Positions 1 to 8,047 of a stretch of DNA of 31,460 nt are shown here, piece by piece. This stretch comes from Phycisphaerales bacterium UBA5793. Lineage in GTDB: Bacteria; Planctomycetota; Phycisphaerae; Phycisphaerales; UBA5793. Both the position numbers and the translations under genes were made by a program. Location: assembly GCA_002418285.1 (NCBI GenBank), contig DIDT01000036.1, positions 1 through 31,460 on the forward strand, written 5' to 3'. Each line of letters starts with the position of its first letter. The stretch's first letter is position 1. Below the pieces are notes generated by a model. That model did not search any database. It had not been told where the DNA came from and worked only from the letters and a program-made list of their open reading frames with translations.

Positions 1-396
1 AAGATCGCCGGGGCGCAGCGCGCCATTCAATCCGCGATGGCGCTGGGCCAGGTCAGCGCCCTGGATGATTTCGGCGGCGCGGATGAGGGCGGCGCCGCCG
101 GCATCGGCGCGGCCGGCGACGACGTTGAGGCAGAAGTGCATGCCGTAGATGAAGTAGACGTACCAGTGACCGCCGGGCAGGTAGAGCGAGGCGTTGCGGC
201 TGGTGCGGCGATTGTTCCATGCGTGGCTGGCGCGATCGGGGCTGCCGAGGTAGGCTTCGGTTTCGACGATGCGCGCGATGATCTGTGAGCCATCGTCGAA
301 AGCGCGGACGATGCAGCGGCCGAGCAGTTGGCGCGCGACGAGTTCGGCGCTGCGGGCAGCGAAATTCGGCGCGATGGGCTTGAGATCGCGGCGCAT
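1..396 (-). CDS. DNA-3-methyladenine glycosylase (AAG/MPG family), 3' end outside the window
   Basis: Base-excision repair enzyme that removes alkylated purines such as 3-methyladenine from DNA. The frame opens at an ATG (complement of 394-396) and stays open to the window edge, giving about 132 residues of a family usually near 200. Visible family hallmarks are LLGRCIV near residue 20, ARIVETEAYLG (residues about 38-48), SHAWNNRRTSRNASLY, and GGHWYVYFIYGMHFCLNVV. The ETEAY segment carries the glutamate that activates the catalytic water in the human enzyme, and the YVYFIYGMH segment is the most conserved block. The start lies 3 bases after the stop of the upstream HtrA-like gene, so the two are probably co-transcribed. 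The C-terminus cannot be judged. Family assignment is firm, from the motif string. Confidence 0.88.
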   Translation of the reverse strand, partial: MRRDLKPIAPNFAARSAELVARQLLGRCIVRAFDDGSQIIARIVETEAYLGSPDRASHAWNNRRTSRNASLYLPGGHWYVYFIYGMHFCLNVVAGRADAGGAALIRAAEIIQGADLAQRHRGLNGALRPGDL

Positions 397-399
397 CGA

Positions 400-1521
400 T
401 CAACCGGCCGGTCGCGGCATCTCCAGCAGCACCTCGATCGTCGCCTTGTTGTCGTGGCGCATGATTGTCAGGTCGATCTTCTCGCCGAGCTTGTGCTCGC
501 CGAGCACCTTCTGGAGCGTGGCCTTGTCTGGGGTGGGCACGCCGTCGATGGCGAGGATGATGTCGCCGGGGTCGAGGCGACCTTCGACGCGGCGCGTGGG
601 TTGGAGACCCGCCTTGTCGGCCGGCGAGCCGGGTTGCACGGCCAGCACCATCACACCCTGAATGCCGAGGCGCTGCGGGAAGTAATCGTCGAGATACACG
701 CCGAGATACGGCTTGATCTCGCGGCCGTGCGCGATGAGTTGGGGGACGACTTCGTTGACGACATCGACCGGGGTGGCAAAGCCGATGCCGAGGTTGGTGC
801 GCGTGGGGCTGTAGATGGCGGTGTTGACGCCGATGAGCCGGCCGGCGGAGTCGAGCAGCGGGCCGCCGGAGTTGCCGGGGTTGATCGCGGCGTCGGTCTG
901 GATCATGTCCTGGAGTTCCTGGCCATTTTCGCTGGGGATCTCGCGATGCAGGGCGCTGATGATGCCGGTGGTGAGCGTCTGATCGAGGCCGAAGGGATTA
1001 CCGATGGCGTAGACGGCCTGGCCGACGCGCAGGTTGGACGACTCGCCGACGGGGATCGCCTTGAGCGACGTCGTCGGCGCTGGAATCTGGAGCACGGCCA
1101 GGTCGTAGCGCTCTGACCAGCCGACGAGTTCGGCCTCCCAGTCCGTCTGATCGGGGAGGGTGACGATGAGTTTGTTGGCGCCGGCGATGACGTGGAGGTT
1201 GGTGAGCACGTGGCCGAGGTCGTCCCAGATCACGCCTGAGCCTGAACCCGTCGGCACGGACATGATGTCGCGGGTGATGCGGTCGCGTGCGAGTTGGGTG
1301 TTGGTGATGAAGACGACCGACGGGGACGCGGCCTGGAAGATATCGATGGTCGTTTTCTCGGCGTCGGCCAGATCGCCGCGCGGCGTGACTTCGCGCGGCT
1401 TGGCGTTCATGGCGCGAATCGCGGGCCAGACTTTGTCCAGCGCGATGTAACCCGCCATCACAAACAACATCACGGCCAGTAAGCCGTTTGAAACACCTGC
1501 ACTGTGCTGGTTCTTTGTCAC
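400..1521 (-). CDS. Membrane-anchored HtrA/DegP-like serine protease (S1C) with one PDZ domain
   Basis: Periplasmic quality-control protease of the trypsin-like S1C family. The 373-residue product starts with GTG, preceded by GGAGA about 10 bases upstream. An uncleaved N-terminal membrane segment spans residues 13-28. The protease domain covers about 60-260 and carries the full triad: His110 in LTNLHV, Asp140 in RYDLAVL and Ser218 in GNSGGP. A single PDZ domain follows (about 270-370), with LGVYL and the SPADKAGL segment. One PDZ plus a membrane anchor resembles DegS more than DegP, but such proteins are widespread and a sigma-E role cannot be inferred here. It lies between the nnrE gene (73 bases upstream) and the glycosylase gene (3 bases downstream) on the same strand. 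Confidence 0.93.
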   Translation of the reverse strand: MTKNQHSAGVSNGLLAVMLFVMAGYIALDKVWPAIRAMNAKPREVTPRGDLADAEKTTIDIFQAASPSVVFITNTQLARDRITRDIMSVPTGSGSGVIWDDLGHVLTNLHVIAGANKLIVTLPDQTDWEAELVGWSERYDLAVLQIPAPTTSLKAIPVGESSNLRVGQAVYAIGNPFGLDQTLTTGIISALHREIPSENGQELQDMIQTDAAINPGNSGGPLLDSAGRLIGVNTAIYSPTRTNLGIGFATPVDVVNEVVPQLIAHGREIKPYLGVYLDDYFPQRLGIQGVMVLAVQPGSPADKAGLQPTRRVEGRLDPGDIILAIDGVPTPDKATLQKVLGEHKLGEKIDLTIMRHDNKATIEVLLEMPRPAG

Positions 1522-1594
1522 CGTGGCTTGTCTCCAGATCTTCCCCGGACTTGGCAGTTCATTATTAGCCGATCGTCGACGTCGATTTCCGATC

Positions 1595-2371
1595 TTACTT
1601 GCCGCGCGAGCGACTTGGCTTGTGGCGCGGGGCTACAGGCTCGTCCGGCTCGTAGGGCTCGGCCGCCAGCCGTTCGCCGAGCCGCTCGCACAATTCGCGC
1701 GGGCAGCCGATGTCGCCGATGACAATTTCCCCGATCCAGGGTTGGGCGTCGAGTTCTAGAAAGCCGGACTTGATTCCAACGAGCGCCACCGTGATGTTGG
1801 CCTTCACGCAGGCGCCGGGGGGCCGGCCGGTCTGCGCATCGAGACCGCTGGGCACATCGATGCTGAGCACCGGCGCGGGTGATTCGTTGATCCACTCGAT
1901 GATCCGGTCCAGCGGCGGGCGCGGGGCCGAGCGTGAGCCGGTGCCGAGAAGGGCGTCGACGATCAGATCGGGCGCCGCGTGGCTGGCGCCGGCGAAGTGA
2001 GCGACGGCGTCGGGCGTGGCGAGTTCGACCATCTTCAGGTTCATGCGCCGACAGACATGCAGATTCATCGCGGCTTCTTCGGAGAGTTTGGCGCTTTGCG
2101 GGTCGAATCCGAGCAGGATCTCGACGTGCACGTGCTCGTTGTGGAGGTGGCGGGCGAGCGCGAGGCCGTCGCCGCCGTTGTTGCCCGGCCCGCAGCAGAT
2201 GGTGACGCGGCGCTGGCCGCCGTGATGCTGGAGCAATCGCAGGACTTCGGCCGCGATGCTGCGTGCGGCGTTTTCCATGAGCACCGCGCCGGTCAGGCCG
2301 TATTCAGAGACGGCGAGTTGGTCGAGCTGGCGGATGGCGTCGACGGTGAAGAGGTAGAGTGGCTCGTTCAT
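1595..2371 (-). CDS. nnrE: NAD(P)H-hydrate epimerase (YjeF N-terminal domain only)
   Basis: Epimerises the R and S forms of damaged NADH/NADPH hydrates so that the partner dehydratase can repair them. From the ATG at 2371 the protein is 258 residues, the size of a stand-alone epimerase domain. Visible signatures are LMENAARSIA (about 31-40), the dinucleotide-binding GPGNNGGDG loop (61-69), VDALLGTG and IDVPSGLDAQTG. No C-terminal ADP/ATP-dependent dehydratase (carbohydrate-kinase-like) domain is fused, so the partner must be encoded elsewhere. An in-frame ATG at 2422 would add 17 Ser/Arg-rich residues that the family lacks; I prefer 2371, although neither start has a clear ribosome-binding site at normal spacing. 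The C-terminal Arg/Pro-rich tail is not conserved. Confidence 0.9.
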   Translation of the reverse strand: MNEPLYLFTVDAIRQLDQLAVSEYGLTGAVLMENAARSIAAEVLRLLQHHGGQRRVTICCGPGNNGGDGLALARHLHNEHVHVEILLGFDPQSAKLSEEAAMNLHVCRRMNLKMVELATPDAVAHFAGASHAAPDLIVDALLGTGSRSAPRPPLDRIIEWINESPAPVLSIDVPSGLDAQTGRPPGACVKANITVALVGIKSGFLELDAQPWIGEIVIGDIGCPRELCERLGERLAAEPYEPDEPVAPRHKPSRSRGK

Positions 2372-2474
2372 GGTCTCGGAACGGGCGGACTGGGATTCGC
2401 TTTCTGATCGAGACGGCACCATACGATGATGATAACGTCAGGATTTCCTCCCGCCGCGTCCACAGGTCGGCTGC

Positions 2475-3701
2475 ATGCCCTCAACCCTTCTTACGATCAC
2501 CATTGGCTGGATTCTGGCGCTGACTTGTGCTGGTTTTCTGGCGTACTGGCTGATGGCGGTGTGGTTCATTCGCCTGGCGAATCGGAGCATGCCGCGCGTC
2601 CGGGCGGGGCTCGACGCGGCCGAACCTGAGAATGGCTGGCCGCGCGTGAGCATCGTCGTTCCGGCTCACAATGAAGAGCAGTTCATCGACCATGCGCTGA
2701 CGACGCTGCGGCAGAGCCGGTATCCGGCACTTGAGATCATCATCGCGGCGGATCGATGTACGGATCGCACTGTCGCCATTGTGCGGCGGCACATGGATCA
2801 GGCAGGCGAAACCGTCAGACTCGTCGAAATCGACGAGTGCCCCGAGGGGTGGTCGGGCAAATGCCATGCGTCATGGAGCGGAGCGAAAGCAGCGACGGGC
2901 GATTGGCTGCTCTTTGCTGACGCCGACACGACGTTTGATTCTGACCTGGTGCGGGCGGCGATGGGAATCGCCACGGAGTATCGGCTCGATTTTCTCAGTT
3001 TGCTGGGCGCGCTGACTTCGGCTCGGGACTTCGAGTTGACGGATCAGCCGGTGGCGGCGATGTCGCTCATGAAGATGTACCCGATCCACCGGGCCAATCG
3101 GAACGACCGGCCGGGGCGCCGCGCATTCGCAAACGGGCAGTTCATGCTGTTTCGCAAGTCGGTCTACGAATCGATCGGCATGCACGAGTACATTCGCGAC
3201 GCGATTCTCGAAGATCTGCGCTTTGCGCGGCGTCTGAACCACAAGGGGCACCGCATGGGGCTGGTGCTCGCCGACGAGATGTTCCGCGTGCGGATGTATG
3301 AGACCGCCGAGGAGTTTCATCGCGGCTGGAAACGCATCTTCATCGAGGCGGCAAACCGAAATATTCCGCGACTGCGCGCCAACGTGTGGCGTTTGCGCTG
3401 GTTGGGGCTGGCGCCGGTGCTGCAGGTGGCGGCTCTTTTGCTTGGGCTGTTGATGTTGCCGACCAACGCGCCGCTGGCGCTAAGTTGCCTCGCGCTCGCG
3501 GCGGGTTCGATCGCGGTGCAGATCATGGCGCTGCGCCGAGCGTATGCGATGCAAGGCACGCCGCGCTCGGCGATCTGGCGCTTTCCGATCGGATGCTGGC
3601 GGGTGGCGAGCCTTTTTCGCGAGGCGGTGGATGACCTGCGGCTCAATCGGGGGATCCAGTGGGCGTCGCTGCATTACGACGTCCAGGACAAGAAGGAATA
3701 G
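2475..3701 (+). CDS. Membrane-associated glycosyltransferase family 2 (GT-A fold)
   Basis: Transfers a sugar from an activated donor, probably at the inner face of the membrane. The 408-residue protein has an N-terminal membrane segment (about 5-30), then the GT2 nucleotide-binding start VSIVVPAHNEE (about 58-68) and ADRCTDRT. The metal-binding D-A-D lies at 149-151 in LLFADADTTF, and an acceptor-side EDLRFARR block follows. Two hydrophobic segments lie toward the C-terminus (about 310-350). The arrangement, including GKCHASWSGAKAATGDW just before the DXD, resembles hopanoid/carotenoid-type GT2 enzymes (HpnB/CrtQ-like). No hopanoid or carotenoid genes are nearby, so the acceptor is unknown. 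It converges on the next GT2 gene with a 3-base gap. AGGT lies about 9 bases before the ATG. Confidence 0.85.
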   Translation: MPSTLLTITIGWILALTCAGFLAYWLMAVWFIRLANRSMPRVRAGLDAAEPENGWPRVSIVVPAHNEEQFIDHALTTLRQSRYPALEIIIAADRCTDRTVAIVRRHMDQAGETVRLVEIDECPEGWSGKCHASWSGAKAATGDWLLFADADTTFDSDLVRAAMGIATEYRLDFLSLLGALTSARDFELTDQPVAAMSLMKMYPIHRANRNDRPGRRAFANGQFMLFRKSVYESIGMHEYIRDAILEDLRFARRLNHKGHRMGLVLADEMFRVRMYETAEEFHRGWKRIFIEAANRNIPRLRANVWRLRWLGLAPVLQVAALLLGLLMLPTNAPLALSCLALAAGSIAVQIMALRRAYAMQGTPRSAIWRFPIGCWRVASLFREAVDDLRLNRGIQWASLHYDVQDKKE

Positions 3702-3704
3702 CGG

Positions 3705-4628
3705 CTACGGCTTGGCGCGGACAAAGGGGCGCATGATCGGGCCGAGGAGCCAGCGCCACTTGATGGCGCGCCAGGGACGGGACCAGCCGAGCGTTTTATG
3801 GCGATCCATGTACGCGCGCCAGAGTGTGGCGTCGAACGGCTCGCCGCGCTTCGCCAGCGTGCGTGCGGCGTGGCCGAGGAGCCAGTCGGCCTGTTGATGC
3901 AGCGCGCTGGCCGCAGCGGGATCGTCGCTGTGCCATTCGATGAGATGCAGGTGATCGGACAGCCACCGATTGAGATGCGTGGGACCGGTGAGATTCACCC
4001 CCTCGCGGTGGAGCGTGACTTCGAGCAGGATGATCGCCGTGACGTAGGCCGGCGCGATCGCGGCGGCTCGATAGGCGAAGTCGCGATCTTCGCCGATGCG
4101 CAACCGGGGATCGAAACGCACGCCGTGCGCGATCACTTTGCGCGAGACGATCATCCCCGAGGCGCCGAAGAAGGGCTGCGGTTGAAAGATGTTGCCGCGC
4201 GGTTCGAGTTTGGTCCCCGCCCAGTTCTTCGGCGGGAGAACTTCTCGCTTTGATTCGCCTTCGACCTCGAGGCGCGCCCCGACGATGACGCCAAGGTCGG
4301 GCCGGTCGGCCACGATGGTCTCAATGGGCGCCATCGCCCCGGCGCACCAGACATCGTCGGCATCGAGAAAGAGCACGTGCGACAGGCCCGGCTGCGCGAG
4401 CGCGATCTCGATGCCCCGATTGCGTGCCGCCGACGGTCCGCCGTTGGCCTGCGATTCGAGGATGATGCGAGAGTCGGCAATGGAGTTGATCACCTCCAGG
4501 CTGTCATCGGTCGAGCCGTCGTCGACCACGACCACGGTCGACACTGTCGCCTCGCCCAGCGCGCTGCGGATGGCGGCTGCGACGGTATCGCGGTTGTTGT
4601 GCACGGGGATGATGACGACGACGTTCAT
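3705..4628 (-). CDS. Soluble glycosyltransferase family 2
   Basis: A 307-residue GT-A glycosyltransferase without membrane segments. The N-terminus VVVIIPVHNNRDTV (3-16), the VVVVDDGSTDDS motif (32-43), NGGPSAARNRG (62-72) and the metal-binding D-A-D-D at 89-92 are standard GT2 signatures. A later GEDRDFAYR segment corresponds to the acceptor-side ED motif expected to hold the catalytic base. Enzymes of this shape usually add sugars to polysaccharide or glycoprotein glycans; the substrate cannot be read from sequence. It is divergent from the first sulfotransferase gene (48 bases between starts) and converges on the upstream GT2 gene. The neighbouring sulfotransferases make a sulfated surface glycan plausible, which is inference. 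Confidence 0.87.
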   Translation of the reverse strand: MNVVVIIPVHNNRDTVAAAIRSALGEATVSTVVVVDDGSTDDSLEVINSIADSRIILESQANGGPSAARNRGIEIALAQPGLSHVLFLDADDVWCAGAMAPIETIVADRPDLGVIVGARLEVEGESKREVLPPKNWAGTKLEPRGNIFQPQPFFGASGMIVSRKVIAHGVRFDPRLRIGEDRDFAYRAAAIAPAYVTAIILLEVTLHREGVNLTGPTHLNRWLSDHLHLIEWHSDDPAAASALHQQADWLLGHAARTLAKRGEPFDATLWRAYMDRHKTLGWSRPWRAIKWRWLLGPIMRPFVRAKP

Positions 4629-4676
4629 GGAAGCTCACGCGGGGCGGGTCGGGGCGGCGATTGGAGTCAAACTATA

Positions 4677-5630
4677 ATGACCGCGATGGCCGGAACCGAC
4701 CAACTTGCCGCGGGAGTCTTTTTCATCGTCGGCACCGGCCGCAGCGGGACGACGCTGCTGCAGGCCATGCTGACGAGCCATTCGCGGCTCGATATTCCAC
4801 CGGAAACCAAGTTCTTTCAGCGGCACGATCCGATCGAGGCGAGGTTTGGAGGCGACCCGCTGCCGGCGAATCGGTTCGACGCGTGGCTCGCGGATTATTT
4901 TGGTTCGCAGGACTGGGCCGATCTCGGAATGGAGCAAGATCAGGTCGAGCCGATGATGCGCGGCAGCGAACGCAGCGCGGCGGAGTTGTTCCTGGCGATC
5001 CTTCGCGCATGGCAGTCGCGGAGCGGCAAGCCGAGAATCGGCGAGAAGAGTCCGCTGCACTGCAAGTGCGTCGGGCGGATTCGCAACGTGTTTCCCGAGG
5101 CGAAGTTCATTCACATCTATCGCGACCCGCGCGACGTGGTCGCGTCCATGCGGCGCATGGAGTGGGCCGACGGCTCGCCGCGAGATCAGGCTCGCAACTG
5201 GCGGAAGATTCTCGATGCGCATCTGCGACTGAGCACGGAGTTGCCCACGACCGCGTACACCGGCGTGCGATTCGAAACGCTGGTTGCGCAACCTGAAGCC
5301 GAGCTGCGGCGGTTGTGCGCGTTTCTCGGCGAGTCGTTTGAACCAGAGATGCTCAACTTCCACGAGCGCGGCCAGAGCGGTTTCCACGAGCGCGAGGCGG
5401 GCTGGAAGAGCGGGACGCGCCAGCCGCTGAATGACGCATCGATCGGCCGGTATCGGCAGCAGCTGTCGCCGCGCCAGGTGGCGCTGATCGAGCGGCTCGC
5501 GGGGCCGACGATGGTCAAGCTCGGCTATCAGCCGGTCTCGGGCTGGCGGGCGCATCATCCGGTATGGATGGCTATGGACGCGGCAGCGCATGCGGCGCGG
5601 AAGACGCGACGGAACCTGGGCGGGTTGTAG
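4677..5630 (+). CDS. Sulfotransferase family protein, paralogue A
   Basis: Predicted PAPS-dependent sulfotransferase that transfers sulfate to a hydroxyl or amine of a carbohydrate, lipid or tyrosine. From the ATG at 4677 it is 317 residues. The 5'-phosphosulfate-binding loop is GTGRSGTT (19-26) and the 3'-phosphate-binding segment is FIHIYRDPRDVVASM, with RDPRD at 149-153. The C-terminal part has the LFxPRQVALIERL-like helix of this subgroup. A second in-frame ATG at 4686 is possible: GGAG at 4663-4666 suits the 4677 start, while a TATAAT at 4673-4678 would put transcription onset next to 4686. It is clearly related along its length to the protein at 6595-7626, sharing long stretches such as FGGDPLPA and FIHIYRDPRDV, but lies in the opposite orientation. 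Confidence 0.85.
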   Translation: MTAMAGTDQLAAGVFFIVGTGRSGTTLLQAMLTSHSRLDIPPETKFFQRHDPIEARFGGDPLPANRFDAWLADYFGSQDWADLGMEQDQVEPMMRGSERSAAELFLAILRAWQSRSGKPRIGEKSPLHCKCVGRIRNVFPEAKFIHIYRDPRDVVASMRRMEWADGSPRDQARNWRKILDAHLRLSTELPTTAYTGVRFETLVAQPEAELRRLCAFLGESFEPEMLNFHERGQSGFHEREAGWKSGTRQPLNDASIGRYRQQLSPRQVALIERLAGPTMVKLGYQPVSGWRAHHPVWMAMDAAAHAARKTRRNLGGL

Positions 5631-5661
5631 TCGGGATTCATGAAGCGGCAAGCCGCGCGAG

Positions 5662-6522
5662 TCACCAGTCGTTGCCGGATTCGTAGCCGAAGCGAACGAG
5701 CGCGTCCCCAGCGATCGCCTTGAACTGATCTTTGAGCGCGAGCGTAAAGTGGTTCTGCCAGTCGCCGGCGATGCCTTTGCGGTTGAAGGCCTTGGCGCCT
5801 GAAGCGCCCGGTCGGCGTCCGGTGGCGCGTTTGAAGGCGTGCTGCTCCACGATGCGACGCACCTGGGCGGCACGCAGGTCGAGTTCGTAGTGATCGCAGA
5901 TGTCTTCAAACGTGCCGCGTGTGTCACGAAGCAGGTCCTCGTAGCGCACGACCATCGACCATTTCGGATCGCGGCCGGCCAGCCAGCCGTCGACCCACTC
6001 GACGCGCGAGCGCAGCCGTTCGTCCATCCACTGCTTCATTCCGTCTTCCTGATCGACGTTTCCGACGCGGCTTGCGAAATCGCCTCCCACGACGTTGCGC
6101 TGATAGAAGTAGGCGCTGACGACGACGTCGCGCAGATCGCGATGGAGGATGACATAGGGTCGCTGAAGCGAGTTGAAGAGATCCAGATGCGCTTGGGTGG
6201 GCGAGCAGTGGAGTTTGGTGATGGTGTACCCGACCGGAAGATGCTGAAAGCTTTCTGGAACCACGGTGTGATCCCGAATGGTGATGTATTCGGGCACCCA
6301 CGGGCGATAGCCGGGGATGGCGCCAAGCATGCGCTCGATCCACGTCGAGCCCGACTTGGGCAGCGCGGCGACAAAGAGATTGCGATGCGGGTAGCGGTAG
6401 ATGAGCGCGTTCGTGGCGGCCTGCAATCGACGAAAGGGCTTGCCGCGATACCAGGCGGCGCGGCGGGCGCCCGCGCGCGTCCCTTCGTCCGCGTGAAGTT
6501 TGGCTGGTGTCGGTGGCGTCAT
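5662..6522 (-). CDS. Sulfotransferase, cytosolic (Sulfotransfer_1) type
   Basis: PAPS-dependent sulfotransferase of the class typified by eukaryotic cytosolic enzymes. From the ATG at 6522 the product is 286 residues. All three cofactor motifs are present: PKSGSTW (55-61), which binds the 5'-phosphosulfate; HRDLRDVVVSAYFY for the 3'-phosphate; and RKGIAGDW followed by QNHFT from residue 248, close to the diagnostic RKGxxGDWKxxFT signature. VRYEDLLRD is also typical. An in-frame TTG at 6546 would add 8 residues. The acceptor is unknown; the family sulfates small hydroxylated molecules as well as glycans. It sits between the two copies of a different sulfotransferase subfamily and shares only the short cofactor motifs with them. 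Confidence 0.88.
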   Translation of the reverse strand: MTPPTPAKLHADEGTRAGARRAAWYRGKPFRRLQAATNALIYRYPHRNLFVAALPKSGSTWIERMLGAIPGYRPWVPEYITIRDHTVVPESFQHLPVGYTITKLHCSPTQAHLDLFNSLQRPYVILHRDLRDVVVSAYFYQRNVVGGDFASRVGNVDQEDGMKQWMDERLRSRVEWVDGWLAGRDPKWSMVVRYEDLLRDTRGTFEDICDHYELDLRAAQVRRIVEQHAFKRATGRRPGASGAKAFNRKGIAGDWQNHFTLALKDQFKAIAGDALVRFGYESGNDW

Positions 6523-6594
6523 GTGTGGCGGTGTTTCATCGTGCAAAGTACGAACCTGTTCGCCCGCAACGCAACGTCGAGCGATGTCCCACTG

Positions 6595-7626
6595 TTATTT
6601 GTCCATTGAGTGACCAGCAGGCGCCGCGGATTGACGAAACCAGCGGCGGATCTTGCCATAGAGATGCGCCGAGACATCTGACGTGACCCAACGAGGATCG
6701 TACTGCCGCCACGCGTAGACGCGATCATATCCGAGACGATCCATGAGCGGCCCGGCGACGCGCTCGACGCAGGCGAGTTGCCGGGGCGTGAGATCTTTCA
6801 TGAAGCGACCGACTGGTTTCGTGTTGACCGGCTCGGTCGTCTGCTGCTGCCAGTCGGGAAATCGCACGGGGAATTGCTTGCGAGCCGAATCGTGGGCGGC
6901 GAGCATCTCGGGTTCAAAGGGCTCATCGAGAAAGCGGCACAGACGAACGAGATGATCCGACGGATCGCTGACCAGCGCTTCGTACTTGATCGAGAAGTAG
7001 TGTTCCGGCGGGAGCAGGCGCTGGACGGCGGACTGCTCGTTGATGATCTTCACCCACCGGCGGGCAAAGTCGCGCGCGGTGCCGTTGGCCCAGGGCATCC
7101 GCAGCAACGATGCCGTCACATCGCGCGGATCGCGGTAGATGTGAATGAACTTCGCCTCGGGGAAGACGGCATGAATGCGGGGCACGCGTCGGCTGTGAAT
7201 CGGCGTCTTCTCCCCGATTCTCGGCTTGCCCGACTGGCGACTGGACGCCTCGGCGAAGATCAGGAAGATCGAGCGGGCGGTGCGATCACTTGCGCGAACG
7301 CGCGACTCGAACTCGCCGCGATCCAAGCCCTGGTCGATCCAGTTCTGGGAAGCGAACCAGGCGTCGAGGTAGGCATCGAGGCGATCAGCAGGGAGCGGAT
7401 CGCCTCCGAACTGAGGGATGAGCGGATCCCAGCGGTGAAAGAAGTGCGTCTCGGGCGGGACGTGGATGCGCGAATGGGCGCAGAGCATCGACCGCAGCAG
7501 CGTCGTGCCGCAACGCCCTGTGCCGACAATGAAAAAGAGGTTGCCCGCCAGCGATTCGCCCATGAGGAGAGAGTAATCGTAGTCCGGGGTGAGATAGCGT
7601 CCATGCGTGCCAACGGCCCTAACCAT
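6595..7626 (-). CDS. Sulfotransferase family protein, paralogue B
   Basis: Second member of the same subfamily as the product at 4677-5630. From the ATG at 7626 it is 343 residues; from an internal ATG at 7563 it is 322, and the internal start aligns better with paralogue A. The longer start overlaps the end of yraN by 8 bases, consistent with coupled translation, so the choice is open. The PAPS-binding loop GTGRCGTT begins 14 residues after the internal start, and FIHIYRDPRDVTASL carries the 3'-phosphate-binding RDPRD. FGGDPLPADR and LTPRQLACVERVAGPLMDRLGY match paralogue A closely. The pair are probably ancient duplicates with different acceptors rather than recent copies, since substitutions are spread along the whole length. 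Confidence 0.85.
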   Translation of the reverse strand: MVRAVGTHGRYLTPDYDYSLLMGESLAGNLFFIVGTGRCGTTLLRSMLCAHSRIHVPPETHFFHRWDPLIPQFGGDPLPADRLDAYLDAWFASQNWIDQGLDRGEFESRVRASDRTARSIFLIFAEASSRQSGKPRIGEKTPIHSRRVPRIHAVFPEAKFIHIYRDPRDVTASLLRMPWANGTARDFARRWVKIINEQSAVQRLLPPEHYFSIKYEALVSDPSDHLVRLCRFLDEPFEPEMLAAHDSARKQFPVRFPDWQQQTTEPVNTKPVGRFMKDLTPRQLACVERVAGPLMDRLGYDRVYAWRQYDPRWVTSDVSAHLYGKIRRWFRQSAAPAGHSMDK

Positions 7627-8047
7627 CCAGTGTCACGGCGTTGGGGTGGTGGCGCACAGTCGGTTCGCCAGTGGCGGGCCAGACAATGACGACGACGTCG
7701 ATGCGCAGGCGGCGGTCGAGCCAGCCGCGCTTGCGCGCGATCAGTTGGGCAAGTCGCAGGAGTCGGCGGCGCTTGTCGCGGTTGATGGCCAGTTCGCCGC
7801 GATAGACATCACCGGTGCGGGTCTTGACCTCAACGAAGACGATCGTGCCGTCCGGGGCTTCGCAGATGAGGTCGATCTCTCCACCCTTGACGCGGACGTT
7901 TCGGTCGATGCAGCGGAGACTTGATTTGGCGAGTTGCGCGGCGGCAAGATCTTCGCCGCGCCGACCGAGATCGTGTCGGGGATCCTGGTCGCCGTTCTGT
8001 CGCAGGCTCGCCCATCGAACCGAGAGCCAGCGGCTGAGCCGACTCAC
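7619..8047 (-). CDS. yraN: YraN/UPF0102 family nuclease-like protein
   Basis: Widely conserved small protein of the UPF0102 family, which has a restriction-endonuclease-like fold; its biological role is not settled. The 142-residue product begins with GTG. Family landmarks are LGRRGEDLAAAQL (28-40), NVRVKGGEIDLIC (50-62) and VFVEVKTR (70-77). The last two hold the PD-(D/E)XK-like residues Glu57, Asp59, Glu73 and Lys75. The start overlaps the stop of the upstream lipoprotein gene by four bases (GTGA), so translation is coupled. In many bacteria yraN lies near rnhB or rplS; neither is present here. Confidence 0.92.
   Translation of the reverse strand: MSRLSRWLSVRWASLRQNGDQDPRHDLGRRGEDLAAAQLAKSSLRCIDRNVRVKGGEIDLICEAPDGTIVFVEVKTRTGDVYRGELAINRDKRRRLLRLAQLIARKRGWLDRRLRIDVVVIVWPATGEPTVRHHPNAVTLDG

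Noticed and set aside
4635..5927. 430-residue minus-strand frame over sulfotransferase A
   Set aside because: Arg/Pro/Ala-rich shadow with no family signature, overlapping two better-supported genes.
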